Shown in pieces: positions 63,822 to 64,000 of a stretch of DNA of 64,000 nt. This stretch comes from Haemophilus parainfluenzae. GTDB lineage: Bacteria; Pseudomonadota; Gammaproteobacteria; Enterobacterales; Pasteurellaceae. A program made the position numbers and the translations under genes. Under the pieces are notes generated by a model. It worked only from the letters and a program-made list of their open reading frames with translations. It was not told the origin of the DNA and searched no databases. Every line of letters begins with the position of its first letter. Within the stretch, counting starts at the first letter, position 1. The DNA is taken from positions 682,001-746,000 of the forward strand of contig NZ_CP127167.1 of the NCBI RefSeq assembly GCF_036288925.1. Direction: 5' to 3'.

Positions 63822-64000
63822 ATGGATATTGCAGTTATTGGTTCAAATATGGTTGATCTGATTACATATATAGATCGGATGCCTAAGTTGGGTGAGACAA
63901 TTGAAGCTCCTAGCTTCAAGATAGGATGTGGAGGTAAGGGTGCTAATCAAGCAGTAGCTGCTGCTAAGTTAGGATCGAATGTGATGATGTTAACAAAAGT
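63822..64000 (+). CDS. deoK: PfkB-family sugar kinase, probably deoxyribokinase (3' end outside window)
   Basis: Only the first 59 codons are present. MDIAVIGSNMVDLITYIDRM is a ribokinase-family start with the sugar-binding NMVD, and GCGGKGANQAVAAAKLG (about 37-53) is the PfkB motif. As I remember, Salmonella deoxyribokinase begins almost identically. Together with the adjacent DeoR-type regulator and deoC this points to phosphorylation of 2-deoxyribose, followed by aldol cleavage. Ribokinase is the alternative. GGAGGTCG ribosome site. Confidence 0.75.
   Translation, partial: MDIAVIGSNMVDLITYIDRMPKLGETIEAPSFKIGCGGKGANQAVAAAKLGSNVMMLTK

Overview
The window is a contiguous stretch of a Pasteurellaceae chromosome, most likely Haemophilus sensu lato (H. 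parainfluenzae or a close relative). The evidence is the Haemophilus-type DNA uptake sequence (AAGTGCGGT and its complement), which recurs throughout, often as inverted pairs that form transcription terminators. Other Haemophilus marks are the peroxiredoxin-glutaredoxin fusion (C49, C180, C183), lipoprotein e(P4), the PnuC transporter, a GlpG with the short Haemophilus architecture, and an NlpD with no rpoS behind it. The species name is an inference.

Layout. 1-2420: 3' part of 23S rRNA, 5S rRNA and the rrn terminator. 2443-7550: def-fmt-rsmB-(decayed gene)-trkA, then mscL. 7564-10134: ftsB-ispD-ispF on the minus strand, then hel for e(P4) on the plus strand. 10135-14459: fabR and oxyR facing the OxyR-type peroxidase gene, a small membrane protein, glpG and glpR. 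14460-14847: a gene-poor gap with a perfect CRP site and a truncated reading frame. 14848-19167: trmL and rsmD on the minus strand, ftsY-ftsE-ftsX on the plus strand. 19196-36029: the S10, spc and alpha ribosomal operons with their leaders. 36043-42520: rluA, rapA, pnuC, trmN6, srmB. 42523-50866: small lipoproteins, the oxidative pentose-phosphate genes (gnd, pgl, zwf), cysQ and an OPT transporter. 50981-62213: nudE, hslR, rmuC, a YqhA-like protein, slyD, a SIMPL protein, rraB, truD-surE-yqaA-lipoprotein-nlpD, proS. 62222-64000: deoC and a DeoR-family repressor, divergent from a PfkB-family sugar kinase cut by the window end.

The most unusual feature is a cassette of about 2.9 kb with three unrecognised genes (24692-27209), placed between the S10 operon terminator behind rpsQ and the spc promoter in front of rplN. 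It encodes a secreted protein with a C-terminal coiled coil, a four-helix inner-membrane protein and a soluble cytoplasmic protein, all AT-rich. It has its own near-consensus promoter covered by several perfect palindromes. The set looks like a horizontally acquired envelope-spanning system; its function is unknown, and defence or competition is only a hypothesis.

Regulatory themes. Perfect or near-perfect CRP sites lie before hel, before pnuC, before the decayed unit at 14.4-14.8 kb and before the sugar kinase. The first two suggest that acquisition of NAD precursors is under catabolite control. An OxyR-like site lies between oxyR and the peroxidase gene. The S10 and alpha leaders carry the structures expected for autogenous control by L4 and S4. 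All functional calls come from reading the sequence and remembered family motifs; no database search was run.
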